Origin: Anaerolineales bacterium
GTDB taxonomy: Bacteria; Chloroflexota; Anaerolineae; Anaerolineales; Villigracilaceae
NCBI GenBank assembly: GCA_017882065.1
Contig: JADGQD010000114.1
Coordinates: 1 to 6,745 of the forward strand
DNA: 6,745 nt
Direction of reading: 5' to 3'
A program made the position numbers and the translations under genes. Shown in pieces: positions 5,500-6,745 of the stretch (positions are counted from its first letter, which is position 1; each line of letters begins with the position of its first letter). The notes beneath the pieces are model-generated. The model was not told the DNA's origin. It made no database searches and was given only the letters and a program-made list of their open reading frames with translations.

Positions 5500-5694
5500 T
5501 TAAAAAACCTTGAAGTAATGGAGCAACGCCAACAGTGCGATGACTGCCAGGATGACCAGGCAGCCTTGGAACAGATATTTCAGGAGATGCCTCCAGAAAA
5601 AGCGGATGACCACAAACACCACAACGACACCTACAACGGCCAGCAACAACCAGACAATTTGACTCGATGAGAATGTCGAAAAATCAACGGACAT
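5500..5694 (-). CDS. Small two-helix membrane protein, 64 residues
   Basis: I do not recognise this protein. It starts MSVDFSTFSSSQ and has two strongly hydrophobic segments, about residues 13-30 and 42-59, separated by a basic, aromatic stretch (RFFWRHLLKY, 31-40). That pattern suggests a helical hairpin in the cytoplasmic membrane with the basic loop inside. The C-terminus ends LLHYFKVF. ATG 5694 is preceded by a perfect AGGAGG at 6 nt spacing, so a longer frame opening at 5826, inside hutI, is not the real start. It lies 22 nt after hutI and is probably cotranscribed with it. No catalytic motif or cysteine pair is present. It could be an independent small protein that happens to follow hutI. 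Confidence 0.75.
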   Translation of the reverse strand: MSVDFSTFSSSQIVWLLLAVVGVVVVFVVIRFFWRHLLKYLFQGCLVILAVIALLALLHYFKVF

Positions 5695-5700
5695 ATCCAA

Positions 5701-5706
5701 CCTCCT
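5701..5706 (-). promoter_or_regulatory. Ribosome binding site of the 64-residue gene
   Basis: On the minus strand a perfect AGGAGG lies 6 nt before ATG 5694 in the short gap after hutI. It is the strongest ribosome site in the window and argues that the small gene is well translated. Confidence 0.8.
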
Positions 5707-5716
5707 GAAAGGAATC

Positions 5717-6745
5717 TTACTCTGCCTCTGCGAGATGTTCCACGGGGTGAGTACCGGTCTCCACCGAGTAAACCCGTCCCCGCTTGATGACCTGTCTGAC
5801 GAGGTTCGTCCCGAAGCGATAGCCAAGATGACGGTAATCCGCTACAGACAGGATGAGCAAATCAGCCTGCTTGCCGGGTTCGAGGGAGCCGATCCGGTCG
5901 GCGCGGCGGATGGCGTGGGCGGCGTTGATGGTGGCGGCAGCAATGGCCTGGGCAGGCGTCAGTTTCAGGGACCGGCAAGCCAGCGCAATGACGAACTGCA
6001 TGGACTCGCACCATGCGGTACCAGGGTTACAGTCGCTGGCCAGTGCCAGGAGGCCGCCAGCGGCGATGATCTTCTGCGCCGGGGTGTATTCGCTCTCGGC
6101 CAGTCCAAAGGGCGTACAGGGCAGCGAGACGGCCACGGTATCGCTCGAAGCCAGTGCCTGAATATCGCCATCGGATGTCTTCACTAAATGGTCTACCGAA
6201 CCAGCCTCCAGTTCGACGCCCAGCGAAGCGCCGCCCAGGTTGTCGAACTCGTCGGCGTGGAGTTTGAGCGGGAAGCCCAACTCTTTGGCTTTGGTCAATA
6301 TCTGGCGGGACTGGGCCAGGTCGAATGCGCCGGTCTCGCAGAAGACGTCCACAAAAGGCAGGGGACAGTTGGCTGTTGACGGCTGGCTGCTCCACCACTG
6401 GTGGATGAACGGCAGCATCTCTGCGCACAGCAGGTCAGTATAGGCTTGCGGGTTGCCTTTATATTCGGGGGGAATGGCGTGGGCGCCCAGAAACGTCGGA
6501 GCCAGTTCGAGCGGACCGGCGGCGTCGAGGGCCAGGATGGCTTGCAACATTTTGAATTCAGTTTCGGTATTGAGGCCGTAGCCGGTCTTGACTTCGGCGG
6601 TGGTGGTGCCGTGGGCGAACATACGGGCAAGACGCGGACGGGTCTCGTCCATAAGGGTTTCAATGGAAGCTTCCCGCGTCTTGCGGACCGTTGAGTTGAT
6701 CCCGCCGCCCGCCGCCAGGATGTCGAGGTATTTGGCCCCGGCCAT
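5717..6745 (-). CDS. hutI: Imidazolonepropionase, 5'-truncated by the window edge
   Basis: HutI hydrolyses 4-imidazolone-5-propanoate to N-formimino-L-glutamate, the third step of histidine degradation, in the cytoplasm (amidohydrolase superfamily). The 342 visible residues include ILAAGGGINSTVRKTREAS, the VKTGYGLN substrate-loop motif, LKLHADEF (His at 6257-6259, Glu three residues later) and ASDCNPGT (Asp at 6032-6034). The His and Asp are 75 residues apart, as are the zinc ligands His249 and Asp324 that I recall for Bacillus subtilis HutI. By that alignment about 86 N-terminal residues, including the HxH metal pair, lie beyond the right edge. The ATG at 6745 is therefore internal, not the start. 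The frame is intact to TAA at 5717. The rest of a hut cluster would be expected to the right; it cannot be seen here. Confidence 0.95.
   Translation of the reverse strand: MAGAKYLDILAAGGGINSTVRKTREASIETLMDETRPRLARMFAHGTTTAEVKTGYGLNTETEFKMLQAILALDAAGPLELAPTFLGAHAIPPEYKGNPQAYTDLLCAEMLPFIHQWWSSQPSTANCPLPFVDVFCETGAFDLAQSRQILTKAKELGFPLKLHADEFDNLGGASLGVELEAGSVDHLVKTSDGDIQALASSDTVAVSLPCTPFGLAESEYTPAQKIIAAGGLLALASDCNPGTAWCESMQFVIALACRSLKLTPAQAIAAATINAAHAIRRADRIGSLEPGKQADLLILSVADYRHLGYRFGTNLVRQVIKRGRVYSVETGTHPVEHLAEAE

Noticed and set aside
5695..5826. Extended start at 5826 for the small membrane protein
   Set aside because: The extension overlaps the hutI end, is polar and unrelated, and the AGGAGG site points to ATG 5694.
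6743..6745. ATG at the right edge as the hutI start
   Set aside because: The residues after it align inside HutI, and the HxH metal motif is missing, so the gene continues beyond the window.
1..6745. CRISPR array, insertion sequence or defence system
   Set aside because: No regularly spaced repeats, transposase, nuclease or phage-like genes were seen; the window is mainly housekeeping metabolism.

Overview
The window is an ordinary-looking, moderately GC-rich bacterial chromosomal segment carrying five recognisable protein genes (one cut by the window edge) and two small genes. The phosphorylase is the short 'alpha-glucan phosphorylase' type with an N-terminal DUF3417 domain. It appears with a UPF0316/DUF2179 membrane protein, an M29 aminopeptidase, an inositol-monophosphatase-family enzyme and imidazolonepropionase. 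This mix, together with TTG starts and clear AGGAGG-type ribosome sites, suggests an environmental bacterium, possibly Chloroflexota (Anaerolineae-like). That assignment is an inference from the proteins' character; no marker gene is present.

Layout. Positions 1-281 hold no convincing gene but are rich in inverted repeats: five short stem-loops between 3 and 168, then a perfect 33-bp palindrome at 188-220. An extended -10 promoter follows and drives the plus-strand pair glgP (282-2426) and a UPF0316 gene (2452-2982). From 2983 onward everything is on the minus strand. Reading right to left these are: the 3' part of hutI (5717-6745, continuing beyond the window), a 64-residue two-helix membrane protein (5500-5694), a 56-residue small gene (5211-5381) that stops 2 nt before an inositol-phosphatase-family gene (4429-5208), and an M29 aminopeptidase (3057-4160). 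The two gene blocks converge at about 2983-3056, where a hairpin has terminator polarity for the minus strand.

How the genes relate. GlgP releases glucose-1-phosphate from storage glucan. HutI belongs to histidine degradation and probably ends a hut operon lying beyond the right edge. The M29 peptidase has its own promoter and is a general peptide-processing enzyme. The 56-residue gene and the inositol-phosphatase gene look translationally coupled. No single pathway links all of them, and I see no phage, transposase, CRISPR or defence genes.

The most interesting items are small ones. They are the 56-residue gene whose N-terminus resembles the start of a response-regulator receiver domain and then stops, the hairpin-rich 1-220 segment, the 4230-4416 intergenic segment (10-bp direct repeats bracketing a palindrome-packed stretch), and palindromes placed over candidate promoters at 235-248 and 5412-5433.
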